A stretch of 64,000 bases of DNA from Aliishimia sp045106335 (GTDB lineage Bacteria; Pseudomonadota; Alphaproteobacteria; Rhodobacterales; Rhodobacteraceae), in the NCBI GenBank assembly GCA_045106335.1, contig JBGCEM010000024.1, positions 1-64,000 of the forward strand, written 5' to 3'. The notes under the pieces are model-generated. The model was not told the origin of the DNA, made no database searches, and saw only the letters and a list, made by a program, of their open reading frames with translations. The number at the start of each line of letters is the position of its first letter. The stretch's first letter is position 1. The translations under genes and the position numbers were made by a program. Shown in pieces: positions 7,663 through 15,980 of this stretch.

Positions 7663-8936
7663 CCGGTTTATTTGTCCTCGCGATTTATATCGGCATTTTC
7701 GTTGGCGCGTATTTTGTTGTGACCAAAGTTGTACAACGCGCCACAGCCTCGGATTTCACGTCTTTGAAAACTGTTACATTCGGCGATGAAAGTGCTGTGC
7801 GCCCGAACCGATGGGCGGGCATTATCTCGATCCTGACGTTGTTTTTGATCTGGGGCATGTTCACTGGATCCTCGATCCTGCCAAAATTCCTACACGCTCC
7901 GGCGCCGTTTCAGGGAACTTTGGAATTCACTTATACTGCTGAAGCCGAAGATGGCGCGCGCGATGATGCAACTGTGACGGTTGCCGTACACCCACGCGAA
8001 ATCGAAACCGATGCCCCCGAGGTTGAACAAGGCGATGGGTTTGCCAAGAACGACAGCGCGGCCATCGCAGTATGGCGGACAGGTTTGGTCCGCGTTGATC
8101 GCAATGATGAGATAACCAAGAAAGACGGTGCCAAGGTTGTTGCAATAAATGGGCAAGCGGTGTCGCCTGGTGATAAAGTGAATATTGACAACGGCACTGT
8201 CACACTTTCCGACAAAGGCACACCTAACGTGGCGCCCTATAAGGGTTGGCAGATGGAACCGCTATACTTGCCGCCGCCAGAACAGGTTTGGTCGCGCACG
8301 CTGTTGGTCGTGAGTGAAGGCTTCCGCAGCTTCACCCTGTGGGAACATCTTGGCTACTCGCTGTTCCGCGTGGTCCTGGGCTTCTTTTTTGGGGCGCTGG
8401 TTGGAATCCCCTTGGGTTATGCCATGGGTCTAAGCAATTGGTTCCGCGGATGGTTTGACCCCATTGTGGAATTCATGCGCCCGGTGCCTCCGCTTGCTTT
8501 GATCCCTTTGGTGATCATTTGGTTTGGGATTGGTGAAACAGGCAAGATCATCTTGCTGTTCCTGGCCGCTCTTTGGATTATGGCAATTGCCGCGCGATCT
8601 GGTGTGTCTGGAGTCAATATTTCCAAAGTTCATGCCGCCTATTCCTTAGGAGCCAGTAAATGGCAGCTGATGCGATATGTGATCATTCCGAATTCGCTGC
8701 CCGAGATTTTTACCGGCGCGCGCGTCGCTATGGGCGTCTGTTGGGGCACTGTTGTTGCCGCTGAACTGGTTGCCGCCGAACAAGGTGCTGGGATGATGAT
8801 CATGGTTGCGTCGCGGTTCCAGAACACGGATATCGTGATCTTGGGCATTATTTTGATCGGTGTCATTGGATTTGGCATCGACATGTTGATGCGCTGGGCG
8901 GAACGGCTTCTGGTCCCTTGGAAGGGCAAGGCTTAA
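7659..8936 (+). CDS. ABC transporter permease (TauC/SsuC-like) with large extracytoplasmic insert
   Basis: The C-terminal half (from about residue 226) is an ordinary BPD-type permease with several membrane segments and an EAA-type loop (AAYSLGASKWQLMRYVIIP). At 425 residues it is far longer than the roughly 250-280 usual for TauC. The extra N-terminal part has two membrane segments (about residues 3-24 and 53-72). These are followed by about 130 soluble residues rich in beta-prone Thr/Val repeats (including DATVTVAVHP and NIDNGTVTLSDKG). That domain would face the periplasm between TM2 and the core, perhaps docking the binding protein. It overlaps the ATPase gene by four bases. Confidence 0.9.
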   Translation: MTGLFVLAIYIGIFVGAYFVVTKVVQRATASDFTSLKTVTFGDESAVRPNRWAGIISILTLFLIWGMFTGSSILPKFLHAPAPFQGTLEFTYTAEAEDGARDDATVTVAVHPREIETDAPEVEQGDGFAKNDSAAIAVWRTGLVRVDRNDEITKKDGAKVVAINGQAVSPGDKVNIDNGTVTLSDKGTPNVAPYKGWQMEPLYLPPPEQVWSRTLLVVSEGFRSFTLWEHLGYSLFRVVLGFFFGALVGIPLGYAMGLSNWFRGWFDPIVEFMRPVPPLALIPLVIIWFGIGETGKIILLFLAALWIMAIAARSGVSGVNISKVHAAYSLGASKWQLMRYVIIPNSLPEIFTGARVAMGVCWGTVVAAELVAAEQGAGMMIMVASRFQNTDIVILGIILIGVIGFGIDMLMRWAERLLVPWKGKA

Positions 8937-8964
8937 GTTGCTCAAGCGTATGATTTTAGAAACC

Positions 8965-8993
8965 AGGCCCCCAATGTGGGGCCTGAGTTCGTT
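8965..8993 (+). terminator. Hairpin terminator after the ABC transporter operon
   Basis: AGGCCCC (8965-8971) pairs with GGGGCCT (8978-8984) around a six-base loop, 28 bases after the permease stop. The following sequence is only mildly T-rich (GAGTTCGTTT), so termination may be partial. The next gene, a VOC protein, starts at 9012. Confidence 0.55.
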
Positions 8994-9011
8994 TGGGGGC
9001 AAAGTCTGAGT

Positions 9012-9389
9012 ATGATTGATCACATCACATTTGGTGTGTCGTGCTTTGACGCATCAGTGGCGTTCTATGATCAAGCGTTCAAACCTCTGGGCGTGAAACG
9101 GTTGTTCACTGTCCCGCCAGATCAATCAGACGGAATGCAAGTTACGGGTTACGGGAAGGATGTACCGTTTTTCTGGATCGCCGAGCAAGATCAGCCGCCC
9201 ATTGCCCTACACATCGCTTTGCGCGCGCAATCACTGGCCGAGGTCGCGCGCTTTCACACAGCCGCCTTACAGGCCGGCGGCAAAGATAACGGCCCGCCAG
9301 GCCTGCGCCCACAGTATCACCCGACCTACTACGCCTGCTTTGTGCGCGACCCCGATGGTCATAACATCGAAGCCGTCTTTCACGGGTAA
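9012..9389 (+). CDS. VOC superfamily (glyoxalase/dioxygenase fold) protein
   Basis: This 125-residue protein carries the paired beta-alpha-beta-beta-beta modules of the vicinal oxygen chelate fold. It starts MIDHITFGVSCFDASVAFY and ends RDPDGHNIEAVFHG, where the first His and the final Glu are typical metal ligands. I chose the ATG at 9012 because it begins exactly at the fold; an earlier GTG at 8976 lies inside the terminator hairpin. VOC proteins include glyoxalases, dioxygenases and resistance proteins, and the reaction cannot be assigned. It converges on ubiG with only three bases between stops. Confidence 0.85.
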   Translation: MIDHITFGVSCFDASVAFYDQAFKPLGVKRLFTVPPDQSDGMQVTGYGKDVPFFWIAEQDQPPIALHIALRAQSLAEVARFHTAALQAGGKDNGPPGLRPQYHPTYYACFVRDPDGHNIEAVFHG

Positions 9390-9392
9390 CGC

Positions 9393-10139
9393 TTACGCGG
9401 GCTTCAACGCGGCCGTCACATAGTTCACCGACAGATCGCGGGCGGACAAAGACCAGCTCCACCCGAACGGATTGAACACAAATCCCTTGCGATCCACCGG
9501 CTCAAGCCCCGCCTGTGACATCAGATCGAACAACTCATCTGGCGTGATGAACTTGTTCCACTCATGTGTCCCCTTAGGAAGCCACCGCATCACATGTTCG
9601 GCCCCGATGATCGCCATCATATAGCTTTTCGGGTTGCGGTTGATGGTCGAACAAACATGCAGACCGCCGGGTTTCAACAGCTGCCGACAGGCGGTCAGAT
9701 AGCCTAAAGGATCGGCAACATGTTCGACGACTTCCATGTTCAATACGATATCGAACTGCTCACCATCTGCGGCCATCGCCTCGGCTGTGGTGTGACGGTA
9801 ATCGATGGTCAGTCCTGATTGTTCCGCATGCACCTGCGCTACGGGGATATTCCGCTCGGCGGCATCGGCGCCCACAATTGTGGCGCCTAAACGGGCCATC
9901 GGCTCGCATAAAAGTCCACCGCCACAACCAATATCCAAAATCCGCAAACCGGAAAATGGCAGATCCGTACTCAGATCTCGATCAAATTCTGCCGCGATTT
10001 GCGACGTTATATAGTCGAGCCGACAGGGGTTTAGCATATGAAGTGGTTTGAATTTTCCGTTCGGATCCCACCATTCTGCCGCCATGGCTTCGAACTTCGC
10101 AATTTCACCGGCATCAACTGTTGTCTGTTGCACTTGCAT
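9393..10139 (-). CDS. ubiG: Ubiquinone biosynthesis O-methyltransferase
   Basis: This 248-residue SAM-dependent methyltransferase carries motif I LRILDIGCGGGLLCEPMARL and the UbiG-typical start VDAGEIAKFEAMAAEWWDP. UbiG performs both O-methylations in ubiquinone synthesis at the inner membrane face. The ATG at 10139 gives the normal family length; a longer frame from 10190 would add 17 residues and overlap the divergent iminopeptidase gene. The 49-base space between the two start codons must hold both promoters or their ends. Assignment is strong from length and motifs. Confidence 0.95.
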   Translation of the reverse strand: MQVQQTTVDAGEIAKFEAMAAEWWDPNGKFKPLHMLNPCRLDYITSQIAAEFDRDLSTDLPFSGLRILDIGCGGGLLCEPMARLGATIVGADAAERNIPVAQVHAEQSGLTIDYRHTTAEAMAADGEQFDIVLNMEVVEHVADPLGYLTACRQLLKPGGLHVCSTINRNPKSYMMAIIGAEHVMRWLPKGTHEWNKFITPDELFDLMSQAGLEPVDRKGFVFNPFGWSWSLSARDLSVNYVTAALKPA

Positions 10140-10188
10140 TTTATGACCTATGTGATCTTTTACGACATGCACTTTATATAGGGCGCAC

Positions 10189-11160
10189 ATGGATAAACAC
10201 CTGGATCAAAAACGCGCAGTGCAATATTTATATCCCGGCATCGATCCATTTGACCAACGGATGATCGATGTGGGCGATGGGCATCGCGTATACATGGAGC
10301 AGTGCGGAAATCCGCAGGGCGTGCCTGTTGTTGTGTTTCACGGCGGTCCGGGTGGCGGTTGCAGCCCAGCGATGCGACGCTATTTTGATCCAGATTATTA
10401 TCGAATTATCCTGTTTGATCAGCGTGGATGCGGGCGATCCCGTCCGCATGCTTCGGTCAAAAATAATACGACATGGGATTTGGTCCGCGACATCGAACTG
10501 ATTCGCAATATGTTGGATATCGACGACTGGATCGTTTTTGGTGGCAGTTGGGGCGCCACTTTGGCGCTGATCTATGCCCAAGCACATCCGGACCGTGTGA
10601 TGCGTCTTGTGCTGCGCGGCGTGTTCCTGGCGACTAAGTCTGAACTTGATTGGTTTTACGGCGGGGGTGCGGGAAAGTTTTGGCCAGATGTTTGGCAGCG
10701 ATTCCTAAATCCGATACCCCCCGACGAGCACGACAATTTGATTGCGGCGTATAACAAACGGCTGTTTTCCGGCGATTTGATGGTGGAAACCCGGTGCGCT
10801 CGCGCGTGGGCGGCTTGGGAAAATGCACTGGCGTCATTCCATTCTGGTGGCATAACGGGTGAAAGCCCTGGTGAATATGCACGGGCCTTTGCGCGGTTAG
10901 AAAACCACTATTTCATTAACAACGCCTTCCTGGAACGCGACGGACAAATTCTGCAAGACATGGAGCGCATCGCGCATATTCCCGGCACGATTGTGCAAGG
11001 GCGGTATGATATGATCTGCCCGCCCGAAGCTGCATGGAAATTGCGTAAACTTTGGCCAGAGGCGCAGTTGAAATTGATCAACAAGGCGGGCCATGCTTTG
11101 TCTGAACCAGGAATCAGTGCAGAATTGGTGCGTGAGATGGATAGGATTGCAAGTTTATGA
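10189..11160 (+). CDS. pip: Proline iminopeptidase
   Basis: This 323-residue alpha/beta-hydrolase has the oxyanion motif HGGPGGGCSP, the nucleophile elbow GGSWGA (Ser120), the acid in GRYDMICPP and the catalytic His in NKAGHALSEPG. It removes N-terminal proline from peptides in the cytoplasm. Its stop overlaps the start of the next gene (ATGA), a Tat-type exported solute-binding-like protein, so the two are translationally coupled. Both could serve peptide use, but only gene order supports that. Confidence 0.95.
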   Translation: MDKHLDQKRAVQYLYPGIDPFDQRMIDVGDGHRVYMEQCGNPQGVPVVVFHGGPGGGCSPAMRRYFDPDYYRIILFDQRGCGRSRPHASVKNNTTWDLVRDIELIRNMLDIDDWIVFGGSWGATLALIYAQAHPDRVMRLVLRGVFLATKSELDWFYGGGAGKFWPDVWQRFLNPIPPDEHDNLIAAYNKRLFSGDLMVETRCARAWAAWENALASFHSGGITGESPGEYARAFARLENHYFINNAFLERDGQILQDMERIAHIPGTIVQGRYDMICPPEAAWKLRKLWPEAQLKLINKAGHALSEPGISAELVREMDRIASL

Positions 11161-12011
11161 CCCGGATTGACCGGCGCGCGCTATTTGCTAGCGGTTCAGC
11201 AGCTGCACTGCTTGCGGCTGTTGGTGTTTCTGCGCAAGCAGCGCCTGTGCGGGGTGGTCATTTGCGGGCGGCTTTGTCTGGCGGGGATCGATCTGAGAGC
11301 TGGTTGGATCTGCCCGGTGGGCGCTTTTTGCAAGCGGCACGCCATGCGGTATTTGAAACTGTGACCGAAATTGCACCCGATGGCACGCTGCAACCTGGTC
11401 TTGCGACGCAGTGGTCATCTGAGGACGCAGGGCGCATCTGGCATTTTGATATCGCGTCCGGTGTTTCGTTTCACAACGGGACCCAGCTTTCGCCACGGGA
11501 CGTCGTGACCTCGTTGCAGCGCGCAGGTTTTTTGGCGTTCGCGGATGGACACCGGGTCACGATAGAGCTGGCGACAGCAGACGAGGCATTGCCATTCAAA
11601 CTGGCCCGCGGCGGGATTATGGTGTTCTCGGCCGATCAACTTGAACGCGGCGAAGCGCTGACAAACGGAACTGGCCTTTACAGGCTTGGCCGCTTCGACG
11701 CCGGTCGTAGCTTTCTGGCAAATCGCGTCGATGTCCATCGCAAAGACGGCAACGCGGGCTGGTTCGAGACTGTTGAATTCGTCGCAATATCAGACCCGCA
11801 TGTACGCGCCGAAGCGGTGGGTGAAGGCTACGTGGACGTGGCTGATTTGGATGACGCCTATGATCTTTCCGGTCGCAGTGACATTCAACTTGTCCAAGAT
11901 GGTCCGCAGGTTACTGGCGCAATGCGCAAGACTGTTGCATCTAACACACGTGTCGGTCCCGCTCCGCTGGATGATATGCGCTTTGCAGAGCGTTGGTGGA
12001 TGGCTGGATAA
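11157..12011 (+). CDS. Short solute-binding protein family 5-like protein with Tat-type signal
   Basis: This 284-residue protein begins with a twin-arginine-like leader (TRIDRRALFASGSAAALLAAVGVSAQA). It continues with segments of the peptide/nickel binding family SBP_bac_5, including ETVTEIAPDGTLQPGLATQW and FHNGTQLSPRDVVTSLQ. Full family members are about 500 residues; this one ends after the first part of lobe I and a short continuation, with no ruined reading frame beyond. It may be a reduced family form rather than recent decay. It overlaps pip by four bases and has no permease or ATPase nearby, so it may bind peptides without being a transporter part. Confidence 0.8.
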   Translation: MTRIDRRALFASGSAAALLAAVGVSAQAAPVRGGHLRAALSGGDRSESWLDLPGGRFLQAARHAVFETVTEIAPDGTLQPGLATQWSSEDAGRIWHFDIASGVSFHNGTQLSPRDVVTSLQRAGFLAFADGHRVTIELATADEALPFKLARGGIMVFSADQLERGEALTNGTGLYRLGRFDAGRSFLANRVDVHRKDGNAGWFETVEFVAISDPHVRAEAVGEGYVDVADLDDAYDLSGRSDIQLVQDGPQVTGAMRKTVASNTRVGPAPLDDMRFAERWWMAG

Positions 12012-12090
12012 AAAATACAACCCGTATTTGAAGACAGAACGTAATCGCCTTAGGCTATCTTCGAGATGAAACTGGCGATGAGCAAAAAGT

Positions 12091-12933
12091 ATGAACAAAA
12101 ACACGACCAGAGAGTTTCGCCAGGACGACTACGCGACGACAGATATCAAGCAGGATGACTTTGGAACGTTCGCTCCAGGCACGTTGCAACAAATCCTAAT
12201 ACGTCTGGCGCAGCGTACATTTTTGGGGCGCGGGAATTTTCGACGCTGGATGTCTTACGCAATTGCGCGTCTTGGGGCGCCCGTTGATGTCATCCGTAAG
12301 GGCTGCAAATTCCGCTTGTACTTGCGCAATAATTTGATCGATTTCGGACTGTTGCTGAAAGAGGACTACAACCAGATTGAAATCGATTTCCTGACTTCAG
12401 ACCTTGGGCCAGACTCTGTCGCAGTGGATATCGGCAGCAACATAGGTTTGTATACAATGCCGATGGCCAAGACTGGCGCCAAGGTTGTTGCCATCGAAGC
12501 TAATCCTCAGATGGTGGAACAATTGCGTTGCCATGTGCGGCTTAACGGCTTTGAGCATGTTGAGTTGTTTCCCTGTGCAGTCGGTGACAAATCGGGTGCC
12601 GTTAATTTAAATATTCGGCGCGATGATGTGGCGATTGTGAACGTGGTCGAGTCAGCCCACGGTCATGTTCAGATGCAAATGTTGCAGACGATCCTTGATA
12701 CGGCAGATGTCACCCGGATTGATGCGCTCAAGATTGATATTGAAGGCTTTGAGGATCGCGCACTTGGTCCGTTTTTGGATACCTGTTCCCCTGCTTTGCT
12801 GCCAAAACGTATGGTTCTAGAAGAACTTACCCAAGCCGATCACCCAAGATGCAAAGCAGCAATGAAGCGGCATGGCTATGTCTTTGTCAAAAACAGTCGC
12901 AGCAATGCGCTTTATGAATTGCGTGGATTTTAG
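12091..12933 (+). CDS. FkbM family SAM-dependent methyltransferase
   Basis: This 280-residue protein has the FkbM methyltransferase fold with SAM motif VAVDIGSNIGLYTMPMA, the acidic follow-up VVAIEANPQM and the later LKIDIEGFEDRAL. FkbM-type enzymes O-methylate sugars, polyketides or lipids. A hydrophilic N-terminal extension of about 60 residues precedes the domain. It lies 80 bases behind the solute-binding-like gene and is followed by the strong promoter and leader of rimP. The acceptor is unknown; surface glycan methylation is a common role in this group but is not shown here. Confidence 0.88.
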   Translation: MNKNTTREFRQDDYATTDIKQDDFGTFAPGTLQQILIRLAQRTFLGRGNFRRWMSYAIARLGAPVDVIRKGCKFRLYLRNNLIDFGLLLKEDYNQIEIDFLTSDLGPDSVAVDIGSNIGLYTMPMAKTGAKVVAIEANPQMVEQLRCHVRLNGFEHVELFPCAVGDKSGAVNLNIRRDDVAIVNVVESAHGHVQMQMLQTILDTADVTRIDALKIDIEGFEDRALGPFLDTCSPALLPKRMVLEELTQADHPRCKAAMKRHGYVFVKNSRSNALYELRGF

Positions 12934-12963
12934 TGACGATAAAGGCCGTGATGATCTTGCCCC

Positions 12964-12992
12964 TTGCAGACTCGGGGTTGCATAGGTATACG
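12964..12992 (+). promoter_or_regulatory. Strong sigma-70-type promoter for the rimP-nusA-infB operon
   Basis: TTGCAG (12964-12969) and TATACG (12987-12992) are separated by exactly 17 bases, a layout resembling stable-RNA promoters of Rhodobacterales. Transcription would start near 12999, giving a leader of roughly 110 nucleotides before rimP. Confidence 0.65.
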
Positions 12993-13048
12993 CCTGCTTA
13001 ACAGCGGTGCGCTGGGGTCCAAACCTAACGCTCCACCGGGAAAGATCG

Positions 13049-13071
13049 ACGGGCCGCGCGCCCGTTTTTTT
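13049..13071 (+). terminator. Rho-independent terminator in the rimP leader (candidate attenuator)
   Basis: ACGGGC (13049-13054) pairs with GCCCGT (13060-13065) around CGCGC, followed directly by a T-run to 13071. It lies about 70 bases after the predicted start site and 37 bases before the rimP start. It would cut most transcripts to a roughly 72-nucleotide leader RNA unless read through, as expected for an attenuated operon that encodes NusA itself. Confidence 0.8.
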
Positions 13072-13108
13072 GTGCTTTCCTGTTTTTGAAATGTGAATGA
13101 AAGACCCA

Positions 13109-13687
13109 ATGTCCAACGACTTGATCGCTAAAGCTGCCATGGATCGCCGTATCGCCGAGATTATCACTCCGGTGATCGAGGACATGGGCTATGAATTGGT
13201 GCGCATCCGCCTGATGGGCGGCCAAGCGCCGATCCTTCAGGTAATGGCGGATAAGCCCGATGGCGGAATCGAAGTCGATGGATGCGCTGAAATTTCGACG
13301 ATGATTAGCGCGACCTTGGATGTTGAAGACCCCATTCTGGATGCTTACACGTTGGAAGTGTCGAGCCCGGGAATTGATCGTCCGTTAACCCGTTTGAAAG
13401 ACTTTGCAACGTTTGAAGGATATGACGCCAAGCTGGAAACAGCCGAGCTGATCGATGGGCGCCGCCGCTTCAAGGGTGTGCTGGCAGGCGTAGACGGGGA
13501 TGAGGTGCTGGTCAATGTGGCTGAAGGCACAATTGGATTAAAATTTGACTGGCTTAGCGACGCCAAACTTGTGCTGACAGATGAGCTTATCAAAGAAATG
13601 CTGAAGCAGCGCAAAGCTGCGGGCAGTTTGAACGAAGATGCATTCGATGAGATCGAGACCGAGAGCTCGACGGAGGAGGATCCCTAA
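13109..13687 (+). CDS. rimP: Ribosome maturation factor RimP
   Basis: This 192-residue protein matches RimP: an N-terminal alpha/beta domain (IAEIITPVIEDMGYELVRIR), the VEVSSPGIDRPLT-like segment LEVSSPGIDRPLTRLKDF and a C-terminal SH3-like domain, followed by an acidic tail. It helps assemble the 30S subunit. I chose the ATG at 13109; an ATG four codons earlier (13097) is possible. It is the first gene of rimP-nusA-ylxR-infB, its stop overlaps the nusA start region by one base, and expression must pass the leader terminator. Confidence 0.96.
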   Translation: MSNDLIAKAAMDRRIAEIITPVIEDMGYELVRIRLMGGQAPILQVMADKPDGGIEVDGCAEISTMISATLDVEDPILDAYTLEVSSPGIDRPLTRLKDFATFEGYDAKLETAELIDGRRRFKGVLAGVDGDEVLVNVAEGTIGLKFDWLSDAKLVLTDELIKEMLKQRKAAGSLNEDAFDEIETESSTEEDP

Positions 13688-15315
13688 TGGCCATTACATC
13701 TGCAAATCAGCTTGAGCTGTTGCAAACCGCCGAGGCTGTGGCGCGCGAAAAGATGATCGATCCGGGCCTTGTGATTGAGGCGATGGAAGAGTCTTTGGCC
13801 CGTGCTGCCAAGTCTCGCTACGGCGCGGAAATGGATATTCGCGTGGCGATTGACCGTAAAACGGGCCGTGCGACTTTTACCCGTGTGCGTACAGTGGTTG
13901 AAGAAGCCGAGTTAGAAAACTATCAGGCCGAGTTCACCGTCGATCAAGCCAAGCAATATATGGCCGACCCAACTGTTGGGGACACATTCGTCGAAGAAGT
14001 TCCGCCCGTTGAAATGGGTCGCATCGCTGCACAATCTGCCAAGCAGGTGATTTTGCAAAAGGTCCGCGAGGCCGAGCGTGATAAGCAGTTCGAAGAATAC
14101 AAAGACAAAACGGGCACAATCATTAACGTGCTGGTGAAGCGCGAAGAATATGGCAACGTTATCGTTGACCTGAATCCTGGCGAAGGTGTGCTGCGTCGTA
14201 ACGAAAAAATTGGCCGTGAAAGCTATCGTCCCAATGATCGCATCCGTTGCTACATCAAGGATGTGCGACGCGAACAGCGTGGACCTCAGATTTTCCTGAG
14301 CCGAACAGCGCCTGAATTCATGGCTGAGCTGTTCAAAATGGAAGTGCCTGAGATTTACGATGGTATCATCGACATTAAAGCCGTGGCTCGTGACCCGGGT
14401 TCGCGCGCAAAGATCGCTGTGATCTCTTATGATAACTCGATTGACCCGGTCGGGGCTTGTGTCGGGATGCGTGGCAGCCGTGTGCAGGCCGTAGTGAACG
14501 AATTGCAGGGTGAAAAGATCGACATCATTCCCTGGAATGACGATCAGCCTACATTCCTTGTCAACGCTCTGCAGCCTGCTGAAGTGTCTAAAGTTGTTTT
14601 GGATGAAGAAGCGCAGAAGATCGAAGTTGTCGTGCCTGAAGAACAGTTAAGCCTTGCGATTGGCCGTCGCGGTCAAAACGTGCGTCTGGCGTCTCAGCTG
14701 ACGGCTCTTGATATCGACATTATGACCGAAGAAGAGGAATCCGCGCGTCGCCAGGCCGAATTCGAAGTGCGTACAAAACTGTTCATGGATACTTTGGATC
14801 TGGACGAGTTCTTTGCCCAGTTGCTTGTGGCCGAGGGCTTCACCAATCTGGAAGAAGTCGCTTATGTCGAAGTTGATGAATTGTTGGTCATCGAAGGTGT
14901 GGACGAAAGCACCGCCAGCGAACTGCAAGCCCGCGCCCGCGATTATCTTGAAGCGCAAGCGGCACAGGCCTTGGCAAATGCACGTGAATTGGGCGCAGAA
15001 GACAGCTTGATCGAATTCGATGGAATCACCCCACAGATGGCCGAGGCCTTGGCCAAAGATGGTGTGAAGACCTTAGAAGATTTTGCAACATGCGCGGATT
15101 GGGAGCTTGCCGGTGGCTGGACGACCGAAAACGGCGAGCGCGTCAAAGACGATGGGATCTTGGAACCCTTTGACGTTGCCCTGGAAGAAGCACAACATAT
15201 GGTCATGACCGCCCGCGTCCTGCTGGGTTGGGTTGACCCTTCCGAATTGGAACCTGATGTCGAAGAAGAGGAAGACGCAACAGGTGAAGATGCAACTTCG
15301 GAGGCGGAGGCCTAA
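13687..15315 (+). CDS. nusA: Transcription termination/antitermination factor NusA
   Basis: This 542-residue protein has the NusA order: N-terminal RNA-polymerase-binding domain (residues 1-130), S1 domain (KTGTIINVLVKREEYGNVIV, about 138-200), two KH domains (GACVGMRGSRVQAV and LAIGRRGQNVRLASQLT) and C-terminal acidic helical repeats with HhH-like motifs (VIEGVDESTASELQ). It controls pausing, termination and antitermination, and may act on its own operon through the leader terminator at 13049-13071. It ends in a strongly acidic tail. Its start overlaps the rimP stop by one base. Confidence 0.97.
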   Translation: MAITSANQLELLQTAEAVAREKMIDPGLVIEAMEESLARAAKSRYGAEMDIRVAIDRKTGRATFTRVRTVVEEAELENYQAEFTVDQAKQYMADPTVGDTFVEEVPPVEMGRIAAQSAKQVILQKVREAERDKQFEEYKDKTGTIINVLVKREEYGNVIVDLNPGEGVLRRNEKIGRESYRPNDRIRCYIKDVRREQRGPQIFLSRTAPEFMAELFKMEVPEIYDGIIDIKAVARDPGSRAKIAVISYDNSIDPVGACVGMRGSRVQAVVNELQGEKIDIIPWNDDQPTFLVNALQPAEVSKVVLDEEAQKIEVVVPEEQLSLAIGRRGQNVRLASQLTALDIDIMTEEEESARRQAEFEVRTKLFMDTLDLDEFFAQLLVAEGFTNLEEVAYVEVDELLVIEGVDESTASELQARARDYLEAQAAQALANARELGAEDSLIEFDGITPQMAEALAKDGVKTLEDFATCADWELAGGWTTENGERVKDDGILEPFDVALEEAQHMVMTARVLLGWVDPSELEPDVEEEEDATGEDATSEAEA

Positions 15316-15344
15316 TTGGTCTCCTGCCTCTTTGGGTAAATGAC

Positions 15345-15980
15345 ATGGCGCGCGGCGGAAAAGCCAAGGACCGGGATGATGGTCCAACACGCAAATGCCT
15401 TGCGACAGGTGAGGTGCGGCCCAAAGCCGAGCTGATCCGGTTTGTCGCGGGGCCCGATGGTGCAGTTGTGCCTGATATCTTTGGCAAATTGCCGGGGCGT
15501 GGGTTTTATACCTTGGCCACTCTGGATGCGCTGAACACAGCGGTGGACAAGAAATTGTTTGCGCGTGGGGCGAAAGAATCGGTCACCATTCCAGACGGTT
15601 TGGTCCAAGAAGTTGAACGGCAGGTGGCCAAACGGGTCATAGATCTGATATCGCTTGCTCGAAAGTCCGGGGCTGCGGTTGCTGGATACGAAAAAGTTAA
15701 ATCCTGGCTGGGCCAGGAAGAAGCGCGGGTGTTGCTTCAGGCCTCGGATGGGTCGGAACGTGGCAAGTCCAAACTAAGCACCCCGCATTTTGGAACGTAT
15801 ATTGGTTGGTTGACGGCGGATGAGCTTGGGCTCGCCTTTGGTCGGCAAACTGTGATACATGCAGCGCTCGGCTCTGGCGGACTCGGGCAACGTGTTGTAG
15901 AGGAAGCGGGACGGCTGAAAGGCTTGCGCCTTAAAAGCAATGACGGGACCGCCCGTCGGAGAGGAAAAGAAGCTCAATGA
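15345..15980 (+). CDS. YlxR (DUF448) - L7Ae-like RNA-binding fusion protein
   Basis: This 211-residue protein has an N-terminal YlxR/DUF448 domain (RKCLATGEVRPKAELIRFV, then GRGFYTL) and a C-terminal L7Ae/L30e-like RNA-binding domain (VIDLISLARKSGAAVAGYEKV). It lies between nusA and infB, the usual place for YlxR, and its stop overlaps the infB start by four bases. YlxR binds RNA and, in other bacteria, has been linked to RNase P and gene regulation. The two-domain form is common in alphaproteobacteria. Its exact molecular role here is unknown. Confidence 0.93.
   Translation: MARGGKAKDRDDGPTRKCLATGEVRPKAELIRFVAGPDGAVVPDIFGKLPGRGFYTLATLDALNTAVDKKLFARGAKESVTIPDGLVQEVERQVAKRVIDLISLARKSGAAVAGYEKVKSWLGQEEARVLLQASDGSERGKSKLSTPHFGTYIGWLTADELGLAFGRQTVIHAALGSGGLGQRVVEEAGRLKGLRLKSNDGTARRRGKEAQ

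Noticed and set aside
12993..13071. 6S RNA, tRNA or SRP RNA in the rimP leader
   Set aside because: The predicted transcript of about 72 bases is too short for 6S RNA, lacks tRNA arms and has no SRP tetraloop motif. It is kept as a leader with a terminator only.
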